A stretch of DNA of 55,870 bases from Streptomyces antioxidans (lineage in GTDB: Bacteria; Actinomycetota; Actinomycetes; Streptomycetales; Streptomycetaceae), in the NCBI RefSeq assembly GCF_000968685.2, contig NZ_LAKD02000064.1, positions 1 to 55,870 on the forward strand, given 5' to 3'. The notes under the pieces were generated by a model. The model was not told the origin of the DNA. It searched no databases and worked only from the letters and a program-made list of their open reading frames with translations. Position 1 is the first letter of the stretch. Each line of letters starts with the position of its first letter. Shown one piece after another: positions 42,278 to 50,131 of this stretch. Position numbers and translations under genes: made by a program.

Positions 42278-43336
42278 ATGAGCAGATCGCCCGAGACCTC
42301 CCCCGCACCTGGCGCACCCGCACGCCTGCCACCACGTGCCCGCACGCTCCTGCGCGGCGGTGGCCTGTTAGTGATCGGCGGAGTGTTGCTATCGCTGGTG
42401 GTGGTCAGCACCTGGGTCGGCGCCAAGGACACCCCGCCATCCCAGGTGTGGTCCGCGCTATGGACCGACGACGGCTCCTACAGCACTGACATCATCCGTG
42501 AACTCAGGCTGCCGCGGACCGTCGTGGGCCTGATGGTGGGCGCCGGGCTGGGTGCCGCCGGGGCGGTGATGCAGGCGCTCACCCGTAACCCGCTGGCGGA
42601 CCCGGGGTTGCTGGGCGTGAACGCGGGCGCCTCGGCCGCGGTGGTGTTCGGCACCGGAGTGGTGGGTCTCGCGACCTTCACCTCACTGGTGTGGTTCTCC
42701 TTTCTGGGGGCGGCCGGCGTCACCGTGCTGGTGTATCTGCTGGGCGCCTCCGGCCGGGGAGGGCCCACCCCGGTGAGACTGGCACTCGCCGGTGCCGCTG
42801 TCAGTGCCAGCCTCACCGGGGTGATCGCCGGGCTGACCGTCTTCGACGCGGCCACCTACGACTACCTGCGGTTCTGGATGGTCGGTTCGTTGGCGGGCCG
42901 GAAACCCGAACTGGTGCTGGACCTGCTGCCGTTCACGGCGGTCGGGCTGGTGATGGCCCTGCTGCTGGCCAGACCTCTCAACTCGCTCGCCCTGGGGGAG
43001 GAACTGGGCCGCGCCCTGGGCACCAAGCCGGCTCGTACCCGGATCGTGGGGTTGATCGTGGTCACCCTGCTCTGCGGTTCGGCCACGGCCGCCGCCGGGC
43101 CGATCGGCTTCGTCGGGCTGGTGGTACCGCTGGTGGCGCGCTGGCTGACGGGGCCCGATCTGCGCTGGGTCATTCCCTATTCCATGCTGCTGGCACCGGT
43201 GTTGCTGCTCACCTCGGACATCCTTGGCCGGGTGGTGTCGCCCGAGGGGGAACTGGAGGCGGGCGCGGTGACCGCGCTGGTGGGCGCCCCGGTGTTCATC
43301 GCCATGGTGCGGCGCCGTAAGGAGGCTTCGTTATGA
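42278..43336 (+). CDS. FecCD-family iron-siderophore ABC permease 1
   Basis: A 352-aa membrane subunit of a ferric-siderophore importer. Family signatures: LRLPRTVVGLMVGAGLGAAG, MQALTRNPLADPGLLGVNAG, FWMVGSLAGRKPE, and GPIGFVGLVVPLVARWL, then LDILGR-type end TSDILGRVV. It starts at ATG 42278, 29 bp after the DUF2470 gene, and overlaps the second permease by 4 nt. It forms the heterodimer partner of the next gene. Regulation is presumably from iron box 1. Confidence 0.95.
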   Translation: MSRSPETSPAPGAPARLPPRARTLLRGGGLLVIGGVLLSLVVVSTWVGAKDTPPSQVWSALWTDDGSYSTDIIRELRLPRTVVGLMVGAGLGAAGAVMQALTRNPLADPGLLGVNAGASAAVVFGTGVVGLATFTSLVWFSFLGAAGVTVLVYLLGASGRGGPTPVRLALAGAAVSASLTGVIAGLTVFDAATYDYLRFWMVGSLAGRKPELVLDLLPFTAVGLVMALLLARPLNSLALGEELGRALGTKPARTRIVGLIVVTLLCGSATAAAGPIGFVGLVVPLVARWLTGPDLRWVIPYSMLLAPVLLLTSDILGRVVSPEGELEAGAVTALVGAPVFIAMVRRRKEASL

Positions 43337-44493
43337 GCGCCGAGGAGACGTGCGCCGGAGCGCCGTCCGGAGCGCGCCGGGTGTTCCTGGGCACCCGCCG
43401 GGTCCGGCTGTTGCTGGGCGCCCGCCGGGTCAGCTTCCGGCTCCACCTCCGTACCCTGAGGGTCAGCCTGCTGGCCCTGCTGCTCTCGGTGCTGTTGTTG
43501 GGAGTGGGTCTCTGCACGGGGGCCTATCCGGTCTCCCCGGGCAGTGTGGTGCGGGCCCTGTTCTTCGGCACCGGGGAGCGGCTGGCGGTCCACTTCGTCA
43601 ACCAGGAGCGGCTGCCCCAGGCCCTGTTGGCGATCCTGGTCGGCTGCGCCCTGGGGATCAGCGGAGCCATCTTCCAGAGCGTCTCCCGCAATCCGCTGGC
43701 CAGTCCCGATGTGATCGGCTTCAACTCCGGTGCGGCCACGGGGGCCATCGCGGTGATCGCCGCGGGCAGCGAAGCGGCGACATCGGTGGCCCTGGGCGCG
43801 ATCGCCGGAGGGCTCGCCACCGCCGCCGTGGTGTTTCTGCTCTCTTCCAAGGGAGGTCTCCAGGGGGCGCGTCTGGTGCTGATCGGACTGGGGGTGACCG
43901 CCATGCTGGGCTCGGTCAACTCGTACGTCCTCACCAGAGCCTCGCTCAACAGCGCGCAGAGCGCTCATATCTGGATGATCGGCACCCTCAACGGCCGTAC
44001 CTGGGGTTCGGCCCGGGCGATGGCTCTCGGCCTCTTCGTGCTGCTTCCCGCGGCGGCCCTGCTGGGCCGTCAGCTCCGGATGCTGGAGATGGGCGATGAA
44101 CTCGCCGGAGGGCTGGGAGTGCCGGTCAACCGGGCGCGGATCGCCCTCGCCCTGCTGGGCATAGGGCTGTGCGGGACAGCCGTCGCCAGCGCGGGTCCGG
44201 TGCCGTTCATCGCTCTGGCCGCGCCCCAGATCGCGGCCAGGCTCACCCGCTCGCCAGGGGTGAGCCTGCTGGCGTCCGGGGCCGTGGGGGCCGCCCTGCT
44301 GTCGGCCGCCCACCTGTTGTCCGGCCAGTTCTTCCTGGTGGGTGCCTGGTTGGGGGAACGGGTCAGCTGGCTCACCGTGGTGGATGAGAGCCAGCGCAAC
44401 AGCCAGCTCCCGGTAGGGGTCACCACGGCCGTCCTGGGCGGCGTCTATCTGACGTGGGTGCTCTTCCGCAGGCGGGAGACCCGCCGTGCCTGA
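43333..44493 (+). CDS. FecCD-family iron-siderophore ABC permease 2
   Basis: A 386-aa permease: LPQALLAILVGCALGISGAI, QSVSRNPLASPDVIGFNSG, IWMIGTLNGRTWG, AGPVPFIALAAPQIAARL. Two oddities stand out. The N-terminus carries an arginine-rich repeat-like stretch (RRVFLGTRRVRLLLGARRV). Near the C-terminus an insertion (FFLVGAWLGERVSWLTVVDE) precedes the usual LPVGVTTAVLGGVYL. No ATPase gene of the FecE/FhuC type follows; instead a terminator and a convergent binding-protein gene come next, so the ATPase must come from elsewhere. Confidence 0.93.
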   Translation: MSAEETCAGAPSGARRVFLGTRRVRLLLGARRVSFRLHLRTLRVSLLALLLSVLLLGVGLCTGAYPVSPGSVVRALFFGTGERLAVHFVNQERLPQALLAILVGCALGISGAIFQSVSRNPLASPDVIGFNSGAATGAIAVIAAGSEAATSVALGAIAGGLATAAVVFLLSSKGGLQGARLVLIGLGVTAMLGSVNSYVLTRASLNSAQSAHIWMIGTLNGRTWGSARAMALGLFVLLPAAALLGRQLRMLEMGDELAGGLGVPVNRARIALALLGIGLCGTAVASAGPVPFIALAAPQIAARLTRSPGVSLLASGAVGAALLSAAHLLSGQFFLVGAWLGERVSWLTVVDESQRNSQLPVGVTTAVLGGVYLTWVLFRRRETRRA

Positions 44494-44535
44494 GACGGCA
44501 CCGTACTGCCCGTACCGCCGTCCCCTGGCAAGGAT

Positions 44536-44578
44536 GTGGTGTCCGCCGGGAGCGCGGCTCCTCCCGGGACACACCACA
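44536..44578. terminator. Convergent terminator hairpin
   Basis: GTGGTGTCC (44536-44544) and CCGGGAG pair with CTCCCGG and GGACAC-A-CCAC, giving a long stem with one bulge between the permease (+) and the binding-protein gene (-). Confidence 0.7.
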
Positions 44579-44582
44579 CGTC

Positions 44583-45557
44583 TCACACCTCCTTCAGCAT
44601 GTTCTCGATCTCGTCCAAGGCGCCGAGGGCGAAGCGGTAGGTACACATCGTGTAGTGCTTGATGGGGAAGGCCGCTCCCGCCTTGACGGCGGGCACGCCC
44701 TTCCAGAGCTTGCTGTCCAGCAGGTCCCGGGTGGGCGGAGGGGGCTTCCCGTCGAACTGGGTGGGGTAGATCAGCGCGGTGCAGTCGTCCAGGACTTCCA
44801 TCTGCTCGTAGCTCTTCTGCTGGAAGTCGGCACCGTGTTTGATGCCGGCGCCTATCCGCAGACCCAGATCTCGCATCACTGTCAGCAGGGGGCCGCCGAG
44901 TTGGAACGTGCCGTTCTGACCACCGCTGAGAATGGCCCATCTCGTGCCGGAGATCTGCTTGCGGTAGGTGGCGTGGAGTTCCTTCAGCCGCGCCCGGTAC
45001 TTCTTCTTCTGAACGTCCAGCCTCTCCTCGCGGTTGACCGCCTTGGCGATCTTGGCGAGTTGTTCGTGCCACAGGGCGCCGCTGTGACTCCAGTCGTAGT
45101 AGGCGACCGGTGCGATCTCGCGCAGCCCCCTGGTCTTGTCCCAGGAGAACTGATCGATGATCAGGTCGGGCTTGGCCGCGGCCACCGCCTGGGCGTTGGG
45201 GCTGCCGGATGCACCGGTGGTCCTGACACCTTCGAGCTCCTTGAACAGGTCCTCGGGCATCAGCAGCCTGTTCGCGGTGCCGTCAGGTACGGCGATCGGG
45301 AGCAGATCCAGCTCCAGCAGCATGAAGGCGTCATAGTTCCAGCTGGCGGCCACCCTCTTCGGGTGCAGCGGCACCTTTATGACGCCCTTGTCCGTCCTGA
45401 GAGAGCGTTCCTCCGCGGCGTCCCCCTCCTTCTCGTCCTCGTCCCCCGACTCACTCACGCCACAGGCGGACAGCGCCAACAGGGCAGCCGTACCGGTGAG
45501 TCCTCCCAGGAACCGTCTCCGTCCCCAGGGATCGGAGAAGCCACGCGAACGGGTCAT
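44583..45557 (-). CDS. Ferric-siderophore substrate-binding lipoprotein (FecB/FepB type)
   Basis: A 324-aa periplasmic-binding-type lipoprotein. Twin-arginine signal RRRFLGG (residues 13-19) and lipobox ALSAC with lipidated Cys 32. The helical-backbone binding fold features follow: PKRVAASWNYDAFMLLELDL, AAAKPDLIIDQFSWDKTRG, and a C-terminal half with LGLRIGAGIKHG. ATG 45557 has AAGGAG at good spacing; a GTG two codons earlier is too close to it. It is divergent from the siderophore-interacting protein gene across iron box 2 and convergent with the FecCD permeases, its likely partners. Confidence 0.93.
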   Translation of the reverse strand: MTRSRGFSDPWGRRRFLGGLTGTAALLALSACGVSESGDEDEKEGDAAEERSLRTDKGVIKVPLHPKRVAASWNYDAFMLLELDLLPIAVPDGTANRLLMPEDLFKELEGVRTTGASGSPNAQAVAAAKPDLIIDQFSWDKTRGLREIAPVAYYDWSHSGALWHEQLAKIAKAVNREERLDVQKKKYRARLKELHATYRKQISGTRWAILSGGQNGTFQLGGPLLTVMRDLGLRIGAGIKHGADFQQKSYEQMEVLDDCTALIYPTQFDGKPPPPTRDLLDSKLWKGVPAVKAGAAFPIKHYTMCTYRFALGALDEIENMLKEV

Positions 45558-45617
45558 CTTCACTCTCCTTCATCGTGATGCCAGCTCGGAGCCCGCACAT
45601 CACACCCACGGGCGCCA

Positions 45618-45636
45618 TTAGGCAAGGCTTGCCTAA
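45618..45636. promoter_or_regulatory. Iron box 2 (perfect palindrome)
   Basis: TTAGGCAAGGCTTGCCTAA is a perfect 9-1-9 palindrome of the DmdR/IdeR type, placed between the divergent binding-protein and siderophore-interacting protein genes. It should repress both with iron. Confidence 0.92.
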
Positions 45637-45699
45637 GCTATAGCCTGCGAGCAAGATCTGGGGAATCACCGACAGAACAGCGGCGAGGAGTCGACCACC

Positions 45700-46503
45700 A
45701 TGAGCGGGGCGTCAACCCATGAGCACCGTTTCCAAGCCCACCGGCCAGGACGGCTCCATGTAACGCGGGTGCGAGGCGTCCAGCGCCTCACCCCACGCAT
45801 GGCCCGCATCACCTTCGGCAGCGAGGACTTGACCGGCTTCCTCAGCAACGGCACCGACCAGCACGTGGCGATGTACTTCTACGAGCCCGGTGTAACGCTC
45901 CCGAGGCCCTTCACCACCGAGGCGGCCAAGGAGCTACTGCCACGCGCGCGGCCCCGGCTGCGCCGCTACACCATCCGTGCCCACCGCCCCGAAATGGGCC
46001 AGGTGGACATGGACTTCGTCCTGCACGGCGGCGACCAACTCGCCTCCGGCTGGGCCGAGAAGGCCGCGCCCGGCGACGAGGCCATCTGGTTCGGCCCGTC
46101 ACCCGCCTACCCCCTGGCCGAGGGCAGCCGCTGGACCGTACTGATCGGTGATGAGACCGCGTTGCCCGCCATCGCCGTCATACTGGAGCAGCTTCCCGCC
46201 GGCCACCCGGTACGGGCCCTGATCGAGGTTGCCGACGCCGGGGAGGATCTGCCCCTGTGCACCGGGGCCGATGCCCGGATCAGCTGGCTCCACCGCGGCC
46301 AACTCCCCCACGGGCAGCTGCTGTTGGAGCACGCTGCGCGGCTGGGAACACCCCGCGGACCAGGCCGGGTGTGGGGGGCCGCCGAGCGCTCCGTGGTGCG
46401 CGAACTGCGGCGTCACTTCGTGCGTGACCGGGGACTCGACCGCGCGGACACCCATCTGACCGCCTACTGGACCAAGGGCAAAACCCAGGACAGCGATGTC
46501 TGA
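45700..46503 (+). CDS. Siderophore-interacting protein (FAD-dependent ferric-siderophore reductase)
   Basis: A 267-aa cytoplasmic flavoprotein that reduces imported ferric siderophores. FAD-binding part: VQRLTPRMARITFG, RRYTIRAHRPEMGQVDMDFV, then DEAIWFGPSPAYPL. C-terminal SIP domain: WTVLIGDETALPAIAVILEQ, RVWGAAERSVVRELRRHF and the terminal LTAYWTKGK. GAGGAG nine bases before ATG 45700. It is followed by two ABC exporter-type genes. In mycobacterial IrtA this same SIP domain is fused to the ABC protein, so here the trio looks like a split IrtAB system. Confidence 0.95.
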   Translation: MSGASTHEHRFQAHRPGRLHVTRVRGVQRLTPRMARITFGSEDLTGFLSNGTDQHVAMYFYEPGVTLPRPFTTEAAKELLPRARPRLRRYTIRAHRPEMGQVDMDFVLHGGDQLASGWAEKAAPGDEAIWFGPSPAYPLAEGSRWTVLIGDETALPAIAVILEQLPAGHPVRALIEVADAGEDLPLCTGADARISWLHRGQLPHGQLLLEHAARLGTPRGPGRVWGAAERSVVRELRRHFVRDRGLDRADTHLTAYWTKGKTQDSDV

Positions 46504-46539
46504 GCCGATGCCCCGTTCCCTGCCCGGCCAGCTCGCCGG

Positions 46540-48294
46540 ATGTGCGGCATGACCCGCCAGCGCGTCCCCGGCCGTTCCACCGCCCCAACCGATCCGTACC
46601 GCCGCGCGGCGACCGAACCCGGCACCCGGGACGCACTGCGACTGCTGCGCTCCTGCCTGCGCGGCAACGCCGGACGCGTGAGCCTCGCGGTGCTGGGCGG
46701 ACTGTGCTACCAGCTCGCTCTGATATCCCTGCCGAAGTGCGTCGAGAGGGCCGTGGACCAAGGTATCGCCGGCGGCGACCACGCGTCGTTACGCATATGG
46801 TCCCTGGTGATCGTGCTGATCAGCATGGCCGCCCTCATCGGAGAGATCGTGCTGGGCTGGTTCTCCACCACGTCCGCCACCCTTCAGGGCAACCGCCTCT
46901 ACATCGCGCTGGCGGACCGGGTGTCCCTGGCGGGCACCCGCGCGCTGAACCGCTTCGGTGAGGGGGACCTCAGCCTGCGCGGCACCCGTGACGTGGATCT
47001 GATCCGCACCTGGCTGATGGGCTTCGCCTCCTTCGTCACCGGGCTCTTCGGCTTCATCGTGATGATCGTCGCCATCACGCTGCTCGACCCGCTGCTGGCC
47101 GTGGTCGGCATGGTGTGCGTCCCGCCCCTGGTCTGGATCAACAGCCATGTGTTCCCGAAGCGGTTCGGAAGGGTCACCACCGCCTTGTCCGCCGCCCACG
47201 GCAGGCGCGCCGACGCGGTGGAGGAACTGCTGTCCGCCAGTGTCGCGGTACGGGGGCTGGGCGGCGAACCCGCCCTGGTGAACCGGCACCACCGGCGCAG
47301 CGCGGAGGTCACCGAGCGCACCCTGGCCACCGCACGGGTCTCCGCCGACTGGACCGCCCTGTCCCCCTTCGTGCCCGCCCTTGCCGTCGGAGCCGGACTC
47401 GCGTGCGGCGGTCTCGCGGTACTGCGGGGAACCATGCAGGTCGGCGGCATTGTCGCGTTCACCAGTTGGATGATGATGCTGGTGGTGTGGGTCGGCGTGC
47501 TCACCATGCGGCTGAGTCAGCTCAGCCAGGCCCTCACCGCCGCCCGCAGGCTCCAGGAGGTACTACTGCCCTCCCCCGGCGAGCCAGCTGCCGGAACCCA
47601 ACCGCTGCCCAGGAGTGGCGAGTTGGCCGCCGACGCCGTGGTGGTGCGATCCGACGGGCGTGATGTCCTGGTCCTCGGGTGCCTGGCAGTCCGGCCCGGC
47701 CAGATGGTGGCCGTCACCGGGCCCATGGGAAGTGGCAAGACCACCCTTCTCCGGGTACTGGCCGGGCTCGTCACCCCCGACGCGGGCACCGTGCGCTTCG
47801 CGGGGGTTCCCCTGGAGGAGGCCGTGCCCGAGCAGCTGCACCGGCGGGTCGCCCTGGTTCCCCAGCGTCCCGTCACACTGAGCGGAACCCTCGCGGACAA
47901 CCTCCGCCTCGGCGGCGACTTCACCGATGACCAGCTGCGCGACGCCTGCCGGCTCGCCGCGCTGGACGGCTACCTCGACTCAACTCCCGAGGGGCTTCAC
48001 ACGCGGGTCGGCGAAAGGGGCAACACCCTCTCAGGTGGCCAGCTACAGCGGCTGGCCCTCGCCCGCGCGATACTCCGCCGCCCGGCCGTGCTGCTCCTCG
48101 ACGACATCACCTCCGCGGTGGACAGCGACACCGAGCGGGCCATCGTGGAACACCTGAGGGGATGGCGCACCGAGACCGCGGTCGTCTGGGCCACCCACCG
48201 CCGGGCCGTCTTGGACGCGGCGGATCAGGTGCTGGCCCTGGAGGCCGCGGCGGCGACGGCGCGGGCGGACGAGCGGGTGAGCACCGATGGCTGA
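46540..48294 (+). CDS. ABC transporter, TMD-NBD half (IrtA-like), degenerate catalytic Glu
   Basis: A 584-aa half transporter: six transmembrane helices in residues about 40-330 and an ATPase domain from about 355. Walker A GPMGSGKTT, signature LSGGQLQRLALARAIL, Walker B VLLLDDITSAVD, in which Asp replaces the catalytic Glu, and H-loop WATHR. It overlaps the next half transporter by 8 nt. The SIP gene upstream and iron box suggest siderophore import as in IrtAB, but exporter-fold proteins could also export a siderophore. No clear ribosome-binding site precedes ATG 46540. Confidence 0.9.
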   Translation: MCGMTRQRVPGRSTAPTDPYRRAATEPGTRDALRLLRSCLRGNAGRVSLAVLGGLCYQLALISLPKCVERAVDQGIAGGDHASLRIWSLVIVLISMAALIGEIVLGWFSTTSATLQGNRLYIALADRVSLAGTRALNRFGEGDLSLRGTRDVDLIRTWLMGFASFVTGLFGFIVMIVAITLLDPLLAVVGMVCVPPLVWINSHVFPKRFGRVTTALSAAHGRRADAVEELLSASVAVRGLGGEPALVNRHHRRSAEVTERTLATARVSADWTALSPFVPALAVGAGLACGGLAVLRGTMQVGGIVAFTSWMMMLVVWVGVLTMRLSQLSQALTAARRLQEVLLPSPGEPAAGTQPLPRSGELAADAVVVRSDGRDVLVLGCLAVRPGQMVAVTGPMGSGKTTLLRVLAGLVTPDAGTVRFAGVPLEEAVPEQLHRRVALVPQRPVTLSGTLADNLRLGGDFTDDQLRDACRLAALDGYLDSTPEGLHTRVGERGNTLSGGQLQRLALARAILRRPAVLLLDDITSAVDSDTERAIVEHLRGWRTETAVVWATHRRAVLDAADQVLALEAAAATARADERVSTDG

Positions 48295-49993
48295 CCAGCG
48301 GGGGCTCAGCGCCTCCCCCGACCAGAAGGCCGTACTCCGCCGTGCCTGGCCCCATATGCGTCCCCATCGGAGGGGCATCGTGGGCGCGTTGGCCCTCAGC
48401 GCCCTGGCGACCGCCATCTCCGTGGCCGTACCGGCCGTCATCGGGGCGGCGGTCGACCAGCTGCTGGCGGGCGACCGCGGCGGGCTGGCGGTGGCCGTGG
48501 CGGCCGTGTGCGTACTGGCCGTGCTGCGGCTCGTGGCCTTCCGGCAGTCCGAGATCCAACTGGCCACCGTGGGCGAACGCGTGGTGCGCCAGCTGCGGGA
48601 CCTGGCGGTGACCCGCCTGTCCCGCGCCCCACTGCGCTTCCTGGAGGCCCACCCCTCCGGCGACCTGTTGCGGCGCACCACCACCGAGATCGCCGACCTG
48701 GCCAATTTCGTCCGCGGTCAGCTGCCCGAAGCCCTCACCGTCGGTGGCTATCTGGTGTTCACCACCGTGCTGTTGCTGGGGTACTCCCCGCTGCTGACAC
48801 TGGCCCTGTTCGCGGTGTTCGTGCCCTCCGTGGTGTGGGTGCTGCGTACGTTCAAGAAGGCCGCCGACCCCGCCTTCGCCGCTGAGGCCGCCGCGGCCGG
48901 AACCGTCGCCTCCACCTATCGGGAACTCGTGACCTCCCGCGAAATGCTGCGGACCTCCGGGGGTGTCGGCTTCTGGCGGACGCGATTCCTGGACGACACC
49001 CGACAGCGGTACCGGGCGGCCCGGCGCACCCAGCGGGCGTTGTTCCTCATCAGCCTCTCCCGGGTGGTCCAGGGGATCACCACCGGCACGCTGCTGCTGG
49101 TCGGCGCCGAGCTGGCCGCCAGGGGGCACATCAGCGTGGGCACCGTCGTGGTGTTCGTGCTGGCCACCCGCCAGCTGTTCGAGTCCGCCGCCCAGACCTC
49201 CAACCTGATCGGCCAGGCCCAGATCACCCTGGTCGGAATGGCGCGGCTGCTGGACCTGCTGGAGGTCACCGCACCTGAGCCCTCCGCACTCCCGCGTCCC
49301 ACGTGCGGTGGCGGTCCCCGCACCGCGGCACCCGGCGTCCTGGAGGTACGGCGGGTCAGCTACTCCTACGTGGCCGGTACCGAGGTGCTGCGCCGGCTGT
49401 CGGTCACGATCGGCTCCGGTGAACGGGTGGGGCTGGTCGGCCCCACGGGCGTCGGCAAGACCACCCTGGCCAAGCTGATCACGGGGCTCTACGAACCGGA
49501 TGCGGGCCGTGTCCTCCTCGACGGGGTCGACCTGCGCGCGCTGCCCGCCGCCGAGTTGCGCAAACGGATCGTCCTGGTGCCGCAGCGGGTCCACATGATC
49601 CAGGGCACCCTGCTGGACAACCTCGCCCTGGTGCCCGACGCGCCCGGCGAGGAGCGGGTACGTGAGGCCGTGAACCGACTCGGCCTGACCGAGTGGGTGG
49701 CGGGCCTGTCCTCGGGGCTGTCCAGCCGACTGGGCAGGGGGGAGGGGCAACTCTCCGCGGGCGAGCTCCAGTTGATCGGACTGGTGCGTGCCGCCCTAGT
49801 GGATCCTGCCGTACTGGTCCTGGACGAGGCGACCGCCGACATCGACCCGGACACCGCCTGGCACCTGGAGACGGCCATCGACACCCTCCGCGCCGACCGC
49901 ACACTGATCGTGATCGCTCACCGGGAGGCCACCATCGAGCGATTGCCACGAACGATCCGGCTGGACCACGGCTCAGCCCTGACGGACAGCTGA
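48287..49993 (+). CDS. ABC transporter, TMD-NBD half (IrtB-like), degenerate signature motif
   Basis: A 568-aa half transporter, partner of the previous gene. Six helices (about 25-310), then Walker A GPTGVGKTT, Q-loop LVPQRVHM, signature LSAGELQLIGLVRAAL (LSAGE replaces LSGGQ), Walker B VLVLDEATADID with the catalytic Glu present, H-loop IAHRE. Together with the LSGGQ/Asp partner this predicts one fully active composite site and one degenerate site, the pattern of asymmetric heterodimeric exporters. ATG 48287 lies inside the end of the preceding gene. Confidence 0.92.
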   Translation: MADQRGLSASPDQKAVLRRAWPHMRPHRRGIVGALALSALATAISVAVPAVIGAAVDQLLAGDRGGLAVAVAAVCVLAVLRLVAFRQSEIQLATVGERVVRQLRDLAVTRLSRAPLRFLEAHPSGDLLRRTTTEIADLANFVRGQLPEALTVGGYLVFTTVLLLGYSPLLTLALFAVFVPSVVWVLRTFKKAADPAFAAEAAAAGTVASTYRELVTSREMLRTSGGVGFWRTRFLDDTRQRYRAARRTQRALFLISLSRVVQGITTGTLLLVGAELAARGHISVGTVVVFVLATRQLFESAAQTSNLIGQAQITLVGMARLLDLLEVTAPEPSALPRPTCGGGPRTAAPGVLEVRRVSYSYVAGTEVLRRLSVTIGSGERVGLVGPTGVGKTTLAKLITGLYEPDAGRVLLDGVDLRALPAAELRKRIVLVPQRVHMIQGTLLDNLALVPDAPGEERVREAVNRLGLTEWVAGLSSGLSSRLGRGEGQLSAGELQLIGLVRAALVDPAVLVLDEATADIDPDTAWHLETAIDTLRADRTLIVIAHREATIERLPRTIRLDHGSALTDS

Positions 49994-50052
49994 ACGCCCG
50001 CTGGTCGCCCCCCAGGACGTGCCGGACCCTGGCCCCGCCGTACCGGCGCTGC

Positions 50053-50082
50053 TATAAACGAACAGCGCATTGAATCGTTTTA
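50053..50082 (+). promoter_or_regulatory. Candidate promoter/operator of the rhamnosidase gene
   Basis: TATAAA (50053-50058) is followed by TGAATCGTTTTA (50071-50082), an imperfect dyad centred on CG like LacI-family operators. No convincing -35 is seen. Confidence 0.35.
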
Positions 50083-50131
50083 GTTCCCGGTGGTGGCAAG
50101 CGGGCGACGCCCATGGCGAGAGGTGCTCCAC

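Noticed and set aside
46540..49993. Calling the ABC pair a multidrug exporter
   Set aside because: The fold allows it, but the SIP reductase directly upstream and the iron box favour an IrtAB-like siderophore role; kept as an alternative only.
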